57,500 bases of DNA from Glandiceps talaboti (Eukaryota; Hemichordata; Enteropneusta; Spengelidae), in the NCBI RefSeq assembly GCF_964340395.1, contig NC_135561.1, forward strand, positions 12,187,961 through 12,245,460, read 5' to 3'. Made by a program: the position numbers and the translations under genes. How positions within the stretch are numbered: position 1 is the stretch's first letter; each line of letters opens with the position of its first letter. A model generated the notes under the pieces. It was not told where the DNA came from and made no database searches. It was given only the letters and a program-made list of their open reading frames with translations. This document shows positions 48,901 through 54,816 of the stretch, one piece after another.

Positions 48901-50488
48901 AGCAATTTCTAACCACCACCACCCCCCCCCCCCTCAAAAAAAAGAAGAAGAAGAAAAAGATAAAATAACTAAAATAAAATTTCGACCCACCTACCCTAAT
49001 TTCTGATGTCATGTTATCAGAAACAAAGAATTATTTTTATTTTTACCTAATTGAATGCCTATATACATATAAATCTGTGAGCATCATATTCTATCCATCA
49101 AGAGTGAAAGTGCTGTAAGGAAATCAGGAACAAAGAAATTGGCCATCTCTAATAGTATTACCATTGTCTTTACAGGACCTAAGCTGTTTGTAAAACCCAC
49201 CACTAAAACTAATCGTCACTTGATCACCAATGCTATCACATACTGTGTATTACCTGGATATGTTAACAGAGACATGAAAGATAAAATACTGGAGGTATGT
49301 ATTCAGTAGAGGAACTATATGTGTGTGTCACAATCAATTGTCCCTACGTAGAAAGTCACAGGAGAATGGCAACATGGCCATAGAGGGCGCTGTTGCTTTT
49401 CTGGTGACTCAAGGAAAATACTAAATAAATATATATGAGTACACATGGTTTGTTTGGAGCAGTTATAAAACTCTTTAACTGTATGTTAAGATTCAGTGTT
49501 ACAACACGCCATTGTACGCTCCATTCTTACAAGTGAAATTGAACACGCATTTTTTTATGACTAAGAGAAGAGGCAGGCCTTACCGGAATATTAATATGAC
49601 CAAAACTTTTTCTTTCACGAATTCTCAGTCTCTGTCTCGTAAGACAAAAGCATCCAATGTCTCAAATTTTGTATCATTGTAAACGTTAAGATCAATTTTA
49701 CATTTTTCTTCAATCAATGAGGAAACAATTCTGTATTATTTTGACACCCTGGATAATGCTGATTAGATGGTACTGAAAATTCCAGATTTAGTTTTCAAAT
49801 TTTGTTTGGACTTTTCAATTATCAATTATAATAATATTTCATTTTTTGAATTTTCAGGAGTTAGCCAAAGCAGAAGCCAAACACTTCCTTATTCTTTTCC
49901 GGGATGCTGGGTGTCAGTTCCGTGCATTCTATGCCTACACACCAGAAACTGAGGAAATTGTGAAATTCTATGGAACAGGACCTCGTCAGGTGGCTCACAG
50001 TATGATCGAAAAATTATTCAAGTAAGTTTTATATTATAGCATGTATATACAGAAATACTTGAACGTCAGTGCAAGATGACAACATCACAAGAATATAACT
50101 AAGCAATCATTATCTCTTATTGTTGATTTTCATGGTTTACATACATAGTTGTGTATGTAGTACGTACATCCATCCATCCATCCATCCATCCATCCATCCA
50201 TCCATCCATACATACATACATACATACATACATACATACATACATACATACATACATACATACATACCCCTCACTCCCATCCCATCTCAGCTCGGCTCCA
50301 TAAGTTAACATTGCATCATTAGTTTTCAGAACTAACAATCATTGTTGTTATTTACTTGTAGGTACAACTCTGGTGGCAAACACTTCTCAGTGATTCCATC
50401 CAAGACAATGTCTGTGTCAGTGGATGCCTTTACAATACATAATCACCTGTGGCAGAGCAAGAAAGCTGGGCTACCTAAAAAACATTGA
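14315..50488 (+). CDS. CAMSAP: CAMSAP/Patronin microtubule minus-end binding protein, 16 exons plus one microexon
   Basis: Calmodulin-regulated spectrin-associated protein. Known family role: the C-terminal CKK domain binds and protects microtubule minus ends, organising non-centrosomal microtubules. The exons sum to 5163 nt, 1720 residues plus stop, with all phases consistent. Domains: divergent N-terminal CH domain (about 20-340; [47 protein letters not shown]); a conserved linker (AQPLLP...STIAWPE, 408-462); a long disordered region with short coiled coils at about 849-895 and 923-955; SKFQ repeats (1058-1150); P/Q-rich sequence; a basic/acidic coiled coil (1399-1490, ending [11 protein letters not shown]); CKK (about 1585-1712; [28 protein letters not shown]). 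The length is close to Drosophila Patronin and somewhat above vertebrate CAMSAP1. One gene with both CH and CKK fits the single invertebrate orthologue. Confidence 0.96.
17908..18168. mobile_element. hAT-like non-autonomous element nested in a larger one
   Basis: CAGGGTTCGAAATTTAAC at the left end and GTTAATTTCAAGCACTG at the right end are imperfect inverted repeats of the CAGNG type common in hAT elements (family knowledge). No clear 8-bp target duplication is visible, so the superfamily is tentative. Confidence 0.5.
18211..18351. repeat. AGCCAAATT...AATTGGCT dispersed repeat, copy A
   Basis: About 140 bp with short inverted ends (TAGCCAAATTT / AAATTGGCT) and an inner palindrome ACACCAAATTTTGGTGT. 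Related copies lie at 25541-25685 and 47689-47826; the shared core includes AGTAAGAGATAGGGGAACAC. Confidence 0.8.
19541..19707. mobile_element. Short inverted-repeat element with CAGTGTTTT ends and a possible 5-bp target duplication
   Basis: Left end CAGTGTTTTTGCTAAGG and right end CCGCCCTTAAATAAAACACTG are inverted relatives. Flanks are TCTAC on both sides (19536-19540 and 19708-19712). Inside, GGGAACCCCGGTA occurs three times. Confidence 0.55.
19749..20125. mobile_element. Palindromic MITE-like repeat, copy 1 with flanking homology
   Basis: The foldback core 19749-19892 begins TTATTCCCCAATATTTTTCTTC and ends GAAGACAAATATTGATGAATA. It holds the inner inverted pair TTGTCACTACAAGTCGCTAG / GAGTAGTGACAA. 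Copies occur at 32563-32715 and 38069-38237. Similarity with the copy near 32.6 kb continues for another 230 bp (to GGCTCGTGCATGATAT). Confidence 0.75.
20637..20774. repeat. (ACAG)n/(ACAA)n microsatellite
   Basis: Two tetranucleotide runs, ACAG then ACAA, separated by about 30 bp of variant sequence. Confidence 0.9.
22067..22213. repeat. (GT)n microsatellite with ATGT insert
   Basis: About 57 bp of pure GT followed by mixed ATGT and GTGC units. Confidence 0.95.
23095..23193 (+). CDS. CAMSAP: CAMSAP exon 2 (CH domain)
   Basis: Acceptor TTTTCCACAG to 23094, donor GTAAGA at 23194, 33 codons in phase 0: [20 protein letters not shown] and on to PFYMDNQ. It matches the CAMSAP CH pattern W...KAYG.DNIPE..R.PFY. 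Confidence 0.95.
24265..24700. repeat. Degenerate tandem array, units of roughly 100-130 bp
   Basis: Recurring blocks GCTAACACCAGGTTGG, ACCTCACYA, TTAGCAACTGGA and TGCACCAGCCTA appear three to four times in the same order with heavy divergence. Confidence 0.6.
25541..25685. repeat. AGCCAAATT...GTTGGCT dispersed repeat, copy B
   Basis: Shares GTAGTAAGAGATAGGGGAAC and ACCAAATTTTGGTGCATCA with copies at 18211-18351 and 47689-47826. Confidence 0.8.
28409..28682. mobile_element. Foldback MITE with perfect 16-bp ends CAGGGGTGAACAAATC
   Basis: CAGGGGTGAACAAATC (28409-28424) is exactly reverse-complemented at 28667-28682. Arms continue inward with CTGGTCC / GGACCA pairings, making a long imperfect hairpin. 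The CAGGGGTG end is typical of hAT-type elements (family knowledge); the flanking 8 bp match only partly. Confidence 0.75.
28734..28788. repeat. (ATGT)n microsatellite
   Basis: About 13 ATGT units. Confidence 0.95.
29022..29262. repeat. (ATGT)n/(GT)n compound microsatellite
   Basis: ATGT blocks on both sides of a GT/GC-rich centre. Confidence 0.95.
30430..30958. repeat. (ACAT)n microsatellite, over 500 bp
   Basis: ACAT tetranucleotides with a few GATAC, CACA and CGTA interruptions. The orientation is opposite to the ATGT arrays at 28.7-29.2 kb. Confidence 0.95.
31655..32058. mobile_element. Mutator-like non-autonomous element: long inverted ends and perfect 9-bp target duplication
   Basis: The first 65 bp or so (TAGTCTAGTTCCTGACAGAC, then CGTATTCCATA...GTCTAGTC) reappear as reverse complement at the right end (GACTAGACGG...GGAACTAGACTA, about 31992-32058) with few differences. 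The element is 404 bp and is flanked by GGAGCCTTG at 31646-31654 and 32059-32067. Long TIRs with 9-bp duplications are the hallmark of Mutator-like elements (family knowledge). An 86-codon open frame inside (31717-31977) has no similarity I recognise. Confidence 0.8.
32263..32478 (+). CDS. CAMSAP: CAMSAP exon 3 (CH domain)
   Basis: Acceptor TTTTTTCAG to 32262, donor GTAAGT at 32479, 72 codons in phase 0. Contains [18 protein letters not shown] and [15 protein letters not shown], matching CAMSAP LLLSSELYCR and [12 protein letters not shown]. Confidence 0.96.
32563..32905. mobile_element. Palindromic MITE-like repeat, copy 2 with flanking homology
   Basis: Core 32563-32715 with the AATATTTTTC-type ends and the inner pair TTGTCACTACGAATTGCTAG / GAGTAGTGACAA. 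Homology to copy 1 runs on to CTTGGCTTGTGCATGGTAT. Confidence 0.75.
33116..33201 (+). CDS. CAMSAP: CAMSAP exon 4 (CH domain)
   Basis: Acceptor CCCACAG to 33115, donor GTAAGG at 33202, 28 codons plus two bases: [20 protein letters not shown] and IERVVQSV(R). Confidence 0.95.
33217..33404. mobile_element. Foldback element with GCCTGTCCATAC ends
   Basis: The left end GCCTGTCCATAC and right end GTGTGGACAGGC are inverted. GATCCGGATC / GATCCAGATC and TCAAATCAGAT pairings continue inside. It starts 15 bp after the exon 4 donor. Confidence 0.65.
33637..33802 (+). CDS. CAMSAP: CAMSAP exon 5 (CH domain end of first half)
   Basis: Acceptor TTTTCAG to 33636, donor GTGAGT at 33803. One base completes Arg 164, then 55 codons: [26 protein letters not shown], and a Gln-rich end [15 protein letters not shown]. 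Parallels CAMSAP FSTFSASKELPYDLEDAM.FW.NKV. Confidence 0.96.
35135..35158 (+). CDS. CAMSAP: CAMSAP probable 24-nt microexon (NDDTSLPR)
   Basis: Between CATTCAG and GTAAGT, 24 bases encode NDDTSLPR in phase 0, so exons 5 and 6 join with or without it. Vertebrate CAMSAPs carry variable, partly alternatively spliced sequence at this same point in the CH domain (family knowledge). Likely an optional exon. Confidence 0.6.
36186..36504. mobile_element. TA-flanked MITE with about 45-bp inverted ends
   Basis: CTCTGGTAATCCAG then TTTCGGTTTACTAAGATAGA and CACAAA at the left is matched in reverse complement at the right end (TTTGTGTCTATCTTTAAACT, GAAGTCTGGATTACCAGAG). TA lies on both sides (36184-36185, 36505-36506), the target duplication of Tc1/mariner and PIF-like groups (family knowledge). 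No transposase. Confidence 0.8.
36564..36684 (+). CDS. CAMSAP: CAMSAP exon 6 (CH domain)
   Basis: Acceptor AATTACAG to 36563, donor GTCAGT at 36685; 40 codons plus one base: [40 protein letters not shown](D). Corresponds to CAMSAP FP.LEDLM.DG.DG.ALLAV.HYY.P. Confidence 0.95.
36685..37430 (+). other. CAMSAP intron 6
   Basis: AT-rich, with a GT/GTCT microsatellite at 37133-37205; otherwise nothing recognised. Confidence 0.7.
37133..37205. repeat. (GT)n(GTCT)n microsatellite
   Basis: A short GT run followed by about 14 CTGT units. Confidence 0.95.
37431..37682 (+). CDS. CAMSAP: CAMSAP exon 7 (end of CH domain)
   Basis: Acceptor CTATTTCAG to 37430, donor GTAAGA at 37683, 252 nt (phase 1 in, phase 1 out). 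Reads [20 protein letters not shown], then [38 protein letters not shown]. Matches CAMSAP MADS.YN..L...F, L..ED.LY.P..LK.N..VF.AELFWWFE.VKPDFVQP. Confidence 0.96.
37727..37929. repeat. About 203-bp dispersed repeat, copy 1
   Basis: TCTAGATAATCAACAAGTTT to GTGTGAGGGCGCT; a second copy at 38894-39099 is about 90 percent alike by eye. Both keep an open frame of about 69 codons (MPFFENF...) although they differ by a 3-base insertion. Confidence 0.85.
38069..38237. mobile_element. Palindromic MITE-like repeat, copy 3 (core only)
   Basis: Ends TTATTCTCCAATATTTTTCT and AAAAATATTGTGGAATAA are inverted. The inside is a near-perfect hairpin (GTCACTACTCATCTAGCAAA / TTTGCTAGACGAGTAGTGAC). It lies about 50 bp before exon 8. 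Confidence 0.8.
38290..38458 (+). CDS. CAMSAP: CAMSAP exon 8 (linker after CH)
   Basis: Acceptor TATATTTCAG to 38289, donor GTTAGA at 38459. With the phase-1 base it reads [20 protein letters not shown], then [16 protein letters not shown] to KLVASQ(R/S). Donor is GTTAGA, weaker than the others. The Ser/Pro-rich content fits the CAMSAP linker. Confidence 0.9.
38459..40063 (+). other. CAMSAP intron 8
   Basis: Holds repeat copy 2 (38894-39099) and a T-rich stretch before the next acceptor. No further exon was recognised. Confidence 0.7.
38894..39099. repeat. About 206-bp dispersed repeat, copy 2
   Basis: Second copy of 37727-37929, same orientation, 1.17 kb downstream, also ending at GAGGGCGCT. 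Confidence 0.85.
40064..40225 (+). CDS. CAMSAP: CAMSAP exon 9 (conserved linker with STIAWPE)
   Basis: Acceptor TCACACAG to 40063, donor GTAGGT at 40226; one base completes a Ser, then 53 codons plus two bases. Reads [40 protein letters not shown]. Vertebrate CAMSAPs have a matching SQPLLP...AIAWPE block (family knowledge), so this short exon is authentic. Confidence 0.93.
40215..40545. repeat. Degenerate tandem repeat spanning the exon 9 donor, about three units of 100-120 bp
   Basis: TATTCAGGGTAGGTGCAATC and CACCCCTATTTCAGTATAAA at the exon end recur as ATTATTCAAGGAACAGTAGC (about 40318) and ATTATTCAGGGAACATGCAG followed by GTGCAATCACCCCTATTTCA (about 40438). Each unit continues with AGAATAACC and a CCACWTTGTGAAGGG block. 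Confidence 0.75.
40226..41751 (+). other. CAMSAP intron 9 with two tandem duplications
   Basis: The first 320 bp are degenerate copies of the exon 9 donor region (see 40215-40545). A second, diverged direct duplication with 245-bp offset lies at 41234-41660. Nothing else recognised. Confidence 0.7.
41234..41660. repeat. Diverged direct duplication, 245-bp offset
   Basis: TTTGTAATCAAAT, TTTCTGACC, GTRTTTCAGAACAA and AAAAGTACA occur in this order from 41234 and again from 41479. Confidence 0.65.
41752..44560 (+). CDS. CAMSAP: CAMSAP exon 10 (large disordered exon with coiled coils and SKFQ repeats)
   Basis: Acceptor ACATTTCAG to 41751, one base completing Gly, then 936 codons to the donor GTAAGT at 44561 (residues 462-1398). 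In order: acidic/Ser-rich start; a His/Asn/Thr-rich stretch (about 762-832); coiled coil [20 protein letters not shown] then [18 protein letters not shown] (849-895), which matches the CAMSAP motif LR..LEEKRR.IE...RQKMG..AFL.V; a second coiled coil [20 protein letters not shown] (about 926-955); GGFYLGE; 16-residue SKFQ repeats (about 1058-1150); a Pro/Gln/Ser-rich part; and a Lys/Glu-rich end ...[10 protein letters not shown], parallel to the GFF.. block before the last coiled coil. Confidence 0.96.
43541..43821 (+). repeat. In-frame 48-bp coding repeat ([16 protein letters not shown])
   Basis: Three full 48-bp units at 43541, 43589 and 43637, then shorter relatives IIPSKFQ (43685), VTPSRYQ and [10 protein letters not shown]. 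The unit encodes 16 residues, so changes in copy number keep the frame. Confidence 0.92.
44561..45206 (+). other. CAMSAP intron 10
   Basis: AT-rich, no repeats of note and no coding signal seen. Confidence 0.7.
45207..45334 (+). CDS. CAMSAP: CAMSAP exon 11 (charged coiled coil)
   Basis: Acceptor TTTTTACAG to 45206, donor GTTAGT at 45335; 42 codons plus two bases: [40 protein letters not shown]. Equivalent to CAMSAP KKRAAFLLKQQRKAEEARV, the coiled coil before CKK. Confidence 0.95.
45335..46204 (+). other. CAMSAP intron 11 with complementary AATC and GATT arrays
   Basis: An AATC/AGCA array at 45771-45813 and a GATT array at 45908-45977 are mutually complementary and 95 bp apart, so the RNA could form a stem. 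Nothing else recognised. Confidence 0.75.
45771..45977. repeat. (AATC)n and (GATT)n inverted microsatellite pair
   Basis: AATC units on the left, about 17 GATT units on the right; opposite orientation of the same tetranucleotide. Confidence 0.9.
46205..46452 (+). CDS. CAMSAP: CAMSAP exon 12 (coiled coil end and Lys/Pro-rich linker)
   Basis: Acceptor CCATGTAG to 46204, donor GTAGGT at 46453; one base completes Arg, then 82 codons plus one base. Reads [35 protein letters not shown], then [20 protein letters not shown], and [12 protein letters not shown]-like end ([13 protein letters not shown]). Human CAMSAPs show IKQEYLRRKQQQ...KPKKPRPKS at this place. Confidence 0.95.
46416..46605. repeat. 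63-bp tandem triplication spanning the exon 12 donor
   Basis: GAGTCAGTTGTGTCTACTAT and GTCAACACAGTCACAAGGTA begin at 46416. The block recurs from 46479 and from 46542 (partial) with few changes, including GGTTTAATAGTTAGGGAGTT between them. The first copy holds the coding end and donor; copies 2 and 3 lie in the intron. Confidence 0.9.
46453..47417 (+). other. CAMSAP intron 12
   Basis: Starts with two intronic copies of the exon 12 end, then the intact dispersed repeat 46605-46800, then AT-rich DNA and a short GT run before the acceptor. Confidence 0.7.
46605..46800. repeat. Uninterrupted copy of the dispersed repeat split by the LINE at 11.5-12.5 kb
   Basis: CACACCATGTTTATTGTGGG through AAAAGGAGAGATG is followed directly by TGATTGGATGCAAC and GAGCGCCCTCAACGACAGAT. 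It matches 11465-11535 and 12499-12590 in order. Confidence 0.75.
47418..47600 (+). CDS. CAMSAP: CAMSAP exon 13 (Ser/Thr-rich linker)
   Basis: Acceptor CTACCTGTAG to 47417, donor GTGTGT at 47601; 183 nt. Reads [20 protein letters not shown], then [20 protein letters not shown] to VFAEYS(G). The final AEYSG leads into the CKK start GPKLF, as SVAEYTGPKLF in vertebrates. Confidence 0.93.
47601..49175 (+). other. CAMSAP intron 13
   Basis: Contains repeat copy C (47689-47826), a C-run and A-rich stretch near 48920-48960; no coding signal. Confidence 0.7.
47689..47826. repeat. AGCCAAAT...AATTGGCT dispersed repeat, copy C
   Basis: Shares AGTAAGAGATAGGGGAACAC with copies at 18211 and 25541 and ends TTCAAATTGGCTTA. 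Confidence 0.8.
49176..49294 (+). CDS. CAMSAP: CAMSAP exon 14 (start of CKK domain)
   Basis: Acceptor TCTTTACAG to 49175, donor GTATGT at 49295. Reads [40 protein letters not shown]. Matches the CKK opening GPKLF..P..K.N...I.NAI..C.LAG.VN.......L. Confidence 0.97.
49295..49857 (+). other. CAMSAP intron 14
   Basis: AT-rich intron; a TAGAGGGCGCTGTTGC motif at about 49383 resembles the edges of other repeats here. Confidence 0.6.
49858..50021 (+). CDS. CAMSAP: CAMSAP exon 15 (CKK core)
   Basis: Acceptor AATTTTCAG to 49857, donor GTAAGT at 50022; 54 codons plus two bases: [55 protein letters not shown]. The [10 protein letters not shown] motif is diagnostic for CKK. Confidence 0.98.
50022..50361 (+). 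other. CAMSAP last intron with CATC/CATA array
   Basis: Contains a (CATC)n(CATA)n microsatellite at 50169-50266. Confidence 0.8.
50169..50266. repeat. (CATC)n(CATA)n microsatellite
   Basis: About 10 CATC units then about 14 CATA units. Confidence 0.95.
50362..50488 (+). CDS. CAMSAP: CAMSAP exon 16 (end of CKK) with stop
   Basis: Acceptor TACTTGTAG to 50361. One base completes Lys, then [41 protein letters not shown] and TGA at 50486-50488. The [19 protein letters not shown] block is the conserved CKK end. Confidence 0.98.
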
Positions 50489-50846
50489 AGCTGTTTAGTG
50501 TTAACCAGATTTGTGTACATTTCATGGGGACTTTTGTCATTGCGATTCATACACGTACAAATGAACTTACCAGCAAAACCTTGTCAGTTTCATCCAAGGT
50601 CGTCTCTCTGAACTACGTCGTATAAATGTCATGACAGATGTCAACGTATGTGCTGAATGTAGAGTTATCTGATGTGTAGCATTGGTCAATTTTCAAAGGA
50701 AGGCAAGCAACTCTTTGTGAGACTGTAATGTATAAAGTTTTGTTCAGCAAGTCAGTCTTAATTTGTAAATTGCCAAGTAGTGCTCAGCTCTGTGCTGTGT
50801 TCTGTATTTGTGTGCAATTTGCCAATGATGGAAACACTGCAGAGTT

Positions 50847-51480
50847 ATTCCGAATCCTGAAGACTCGTCCACTGTTGTAAGATGTGAAGGCCATCCCACT
50901 ACTATAAGAAATAGAGACACTATTCCGAATCCTGAAGATGCTTCCTATGTTGTAAGAATTGGAAGTCCATCTCACTACTACAAGAAATAGAGATACTATG
51001 CTGTTAAACAAAAAATCAGATGAGGTCCTCCCTCATACTGTAGGAATTGAGATCCTCCCTATGCGATAAGCACAGTGATGAACCTCCACTTTCCTTATTG
51101 CAAGAAATTGAGACCCTACCTATGGTTTGAAGAGAGAAGGCCTTCCCATACTTTAGAAGTGGAGACCCTCAAAATGTTGTAAGGACTGAAGGGCCCCACC
51201 CCCATACTGTAGAAATTGAGACCTTCAAGTGTAAGCAGTGATCACCTCCTGTAGGAATGGATACCCTCTCAGTACTGTAAGCAGGACCTGCTACACAACG
51301 AGAAATGGAGACCCCAATGATTTCACAGTGGAGTCCCTTTCAGCACTGTAAGCAGAGAAGACTCCCCCATTAGTGAAAACCGCTCCATGGTATAAGTTAG
51401 TGACACTGCAAGCTGTAGACAATGGTGGCAGTAACCAAATCTCATCAGCAGGTCCTACAGCTACCACAAACAAAAAAAGT
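50847..51480. repeat. Degenerate short-period array after the CAMSAP stop
   Basis: A motif like TGTAAGAATTGAGACCCTCC recurs many times at roughly 30-40-bp spacing with heavy drift. At the start, a longer 75-bp unit (ATTCCGAATCCTGAAGAC...TACTAYAAGAAATAGAGA) is seen twice, at 50847 and 50922. Confidence 0.7.
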
Positions 51481-51582
51481 CACTGGAATGCTGTAAGCAG
51501 TAAAAAGTAGTGATATCCCACCCTATACTGTTAACAGCTACCATTTTACATAGTACTGTGTATGTGTAACTGCCATACAGTA

Positions 51583-51588
51583 AATAAA
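51583..51588 (+). terminator. Candidate poly(A) signal
   Basis: AATAAA 1.1 kb after the CAMSAP stop; first of several. Confidence 0.3.
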
Positions 51589-52553
51589 CCAATGCCCCGA
51601 TTTGTATAACGTACTTTCTAAATATCATCATTTCCAATGTGTGTACAGCCATTGTATATTAATACCACTATGTGGCAATTCCTAAGTGGCAATTTAAACA
51701 AGTCTGTGATTTTTTCCCAGAAAAAAAATGTTGAATATATATGTACTGCACTGTTAAGCTTAAGTGATCGTGATTGTATGAATTTGAGGTATATTATGCT
51801 CAGAGTAGAATTCCCTAGACATATTTTGAATTGGATTATATGACTCTGCACCCACAGAAATAAGAATTTACGATAAAAAAAAAATCTTGTCCTATCCAGA
51901 TATCAAAACAGATCATTTCCATTAAGCAATGGAGACCAAAATATTGAAAGTCCTTTTTTGGCTGCCTATGCCAAAAGTGAGAGAAAACGAGAATATTCAT
52001 TCGTTCAATTAATAGATTCAGTGATAACACTGCTGCTGTAGAACTTGAAGATGTATAATTCACCATTGTAACAAAACTTACGAAGACAAATAACAGAATT
52101 GTGAAAATCAAAATATTGTCATACTAAGGATAAAACCGAGTCTTAATTAAAGTTATAATGGCTGTTTTGTAGTTTCATGCTCCGAAATTATCTTAGAGAC
52201 AAAAAACTTTGGAAGAACTCAGTTTTAGTAGTGTTATTTGCTGTTAAGTGCAAAGTGTATTATGGAAATATACACCGTGTGTTGAAAGTGTGTTATAATA
52301 GGTTTCCTGTAATGGCCACAATTTGGTACATTGGGAAGCTCAAAATCAACAAAACACTGCAATGTGTGCGTATATGATGTGACTAATGTGTTCATCAAAG
52401 TTTATTAAAGTAGATTACTTGTAACAGCCATAATTTGAATTATTTTAAATTGTGAAATCAGCACAAATCTGTATTGTGTGCATATTATGTAACTGTAAAT
52501 TCATCGCAGTTTATTTATGAGAGATTTATTGTAATAGTGACTTTCTCATCAAT

Positions 52554-53090
52554 TTCATGATATGTTCATTTCAGTCATACTGTGGAGTGACACTTTGGTG
52601 TATATTTCACTACAAAATTTCATATGTTCATTTCACTGTGGGGTGACACTTTTGTGTACATTTCACTCACTTTCATGATATGTTCATTTCAGTCATACTG
52701 TGGAGTGACACTTTGGTGTATATTTCACTAAAAAAAATTTCATATGTTCATTTCACTATGGAGTGACACTTTCGTGTACATTTCACTCACTTTCATGATA
52801 TGTTCATTTCAGTCATACTGTGAAGTGACACTTTGGTGTATATTGCACTACAAAATTTCATATGTTCATTTCACTGTGGAGTGACACTTTCGTGTACTTT
52901 TCACTCACTTTCATGATATGTTCATTTCAGTCATACTGTGGAGTGACACTTTGGTGTATATTTCACTACAAAATTTCATATGTTCATTTCACTATGGAGT
53001 GACACTTTTGTGTACATTCCACTCACTTTCATGATATGTTCATTTCAGTCATACTGTGGAGTGACACTTTGGTTATGTCCATTTCATTCA
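52554..53090. repeat. 118-bp tandem array, about 4.5 copies
   Basis: Units start TTCATGATATGTTCATTTCA at 52554, 52672, 52792, 52910 and 53028. Each unit is two related halves, both with ATGTTCATTTCA...GGRGTGACACTTT and GTGTAYATTTCACT, so the array grew by duplication of an already doubled unit. Confidence 0.95.
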
Positions 53091-53694
53091 TTCTGTTGTA
53101 ACACAATGCTCAAATCTGACAGTACAAGGTAGAGTTTACTCTGAAGGAAAGCTGTCATAATATTAAAAAAATAAACATCCGTGTGTAGTCAAGTAATTTC
53201 TTGGGTGCTATTAGATTAAGTCATGACTATATTCTTAGTCATATTCTCACTTTGATAACTACACACACATAGTATGTTATGATGTGCTATTATACATAGT
53301 ATAAGTCATGTACCTGCTTTTATTTGTATTTAGTCTGTGTGGTATGTCTTGACGGGGCGCCCTCACACAGCGATCAACGCCAGTGAGGGCAGAACGATGC
53401 AACGTATCTCACAGTCTGATTTGTATTAAGCTTTGATATAAGTAAGCCACCTTACTGTTATTTATTTTGTAACTGTTTTGAATTAGTACTAGCTGCCTCC
53501 GTTGTGACCGTGCTCTTGGTTTTTGTTCTGTACTATTTATATAGTAGGTGAAGATATCGTGCTGTCCAAGTGTCCATCAGATGATCTCATCAGAGATCTG
53601 AATTACTACCAAACGAGAGAGACTTTAGAGATTCAATTAGATGAAATGTTTATGTCGCACGCACAGTTTTTTGTTACAAATTATACAAACAAAA

Positions 53695-53797
53695 TAGAAT
53701 TTATCTCACTGTGAACACAAATAGACAGTTTTGTGTTTGAAGCTTTTGTGTCTCATCCGACAGTGATGTTGAGTTTGTGTTCACAGTGACATAAAAT
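53695..53797. repeat. Inverted repeat with about 25-bp arms
   Basis: GAATTTATCTCACTGTGAAC plus ACAAA (from 53697) pairs with GTTTGTGTTCACAGTGACAT plus AAAAT (53773-53797), leaving a loop of about 50 bp. Confidence 0.75.
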
Positions 53798-53871
53798 GTA
53801 ACATTTATGTGTGTGTATGTGTCAATGTCTGTTCTTTGTGTAATTGTAACAAAAAGTCTTGTGTGAGACAT

Positions 53872-53877
53872 AATAAA
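53872..53877 (+). terminator. Candidate poly(A) signal
   Basis: AATAAA after the inverted repeat, followed by a GT/T-bearing stretch; another AATAAA stands at 54811-54816. Either could end the CAMSAP transcript. Confidence 0.35.
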
Positions 53878-54810
53878 CATCATGCCGCATAATTTGAAAG
53901 TCTAAAGTCTCCCTAGTTTTGTAGTGCCATGGATGAATGACAAGCAAATTTGTTTAAGATATGATTTATCTCAGAAAATTAGATGGATCATAAAATATAT
54001 ATATGAAAGAAAATGCAGTAGGTTAAGGATAAGTCTGCAATCTAAGAAAAAGTCATAAGAATTTTACTGTTCTGTGTAAAGATAAGATAATTTATTCACC
54101 CACTTGTTGGTTGATTTATTACTGCACTATGTGACTGACTGAGTGATGGAGTTTAATATTAGCTGACTCACTCAGAGATAACAAAATAACTGAATAACTG
54201 ACTGACTGACTGACTCACTCACTGATGTATTCATTGACCATTTGATTTGAGCAGACTCATCAGAATATATTGCTAAAGAAATGGGCAATATAATGAATTA
54301 TAAAATGATCCAAGCAAATAATTAATTAATGGGAGATAGGCAACCATTAGTATATCAGGCACTTTGATATGCATTGAGTATATAGTAGGAAGATATAGTT
54401 GTAAAGACACTGCCAATCCGTTCACTTGCACCCCACCCACTCTCACAGACACGCGCTCTCAACACCCCCTACACCACCACAGCTGTTTCTAGTCACTGAA
54501 ATTAAATTATTTTTCACATCTTGAGTTGGTGTGTTTGTGCCAACTGACGTGAATTGTCTTTTTGCAAGTGTTTTTGTATATAAGTCAGACCTGTGTTTTT
54601 ATTTTATAAAAAGTGTCATACTTTTATGTATATGATGAAGACAAGCTTGAATGTACATGTTGTTGTTATTGTTGTTGCTGTTGCTATAGTAACATAGTGG
54701 ATATGAGAGAGTTTTTTGATGATTGGTTCACTGTTTATATTCTTGTGATTTTTTTAAACATTCATTTTGTAATTATACTCCGAATATGTTGTCACGTATG
54801 CTTCAGATAA

Positions 54811-54816
54811 AATAAA
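54811..54816 (+). terminator. Candidate distal poly(A) signal
   Basis: AATAAA in a context followed within 40 bp by TGTTCAGCTGTTGTCATTTG, a plausible downstream element. Confidence 0.35.
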
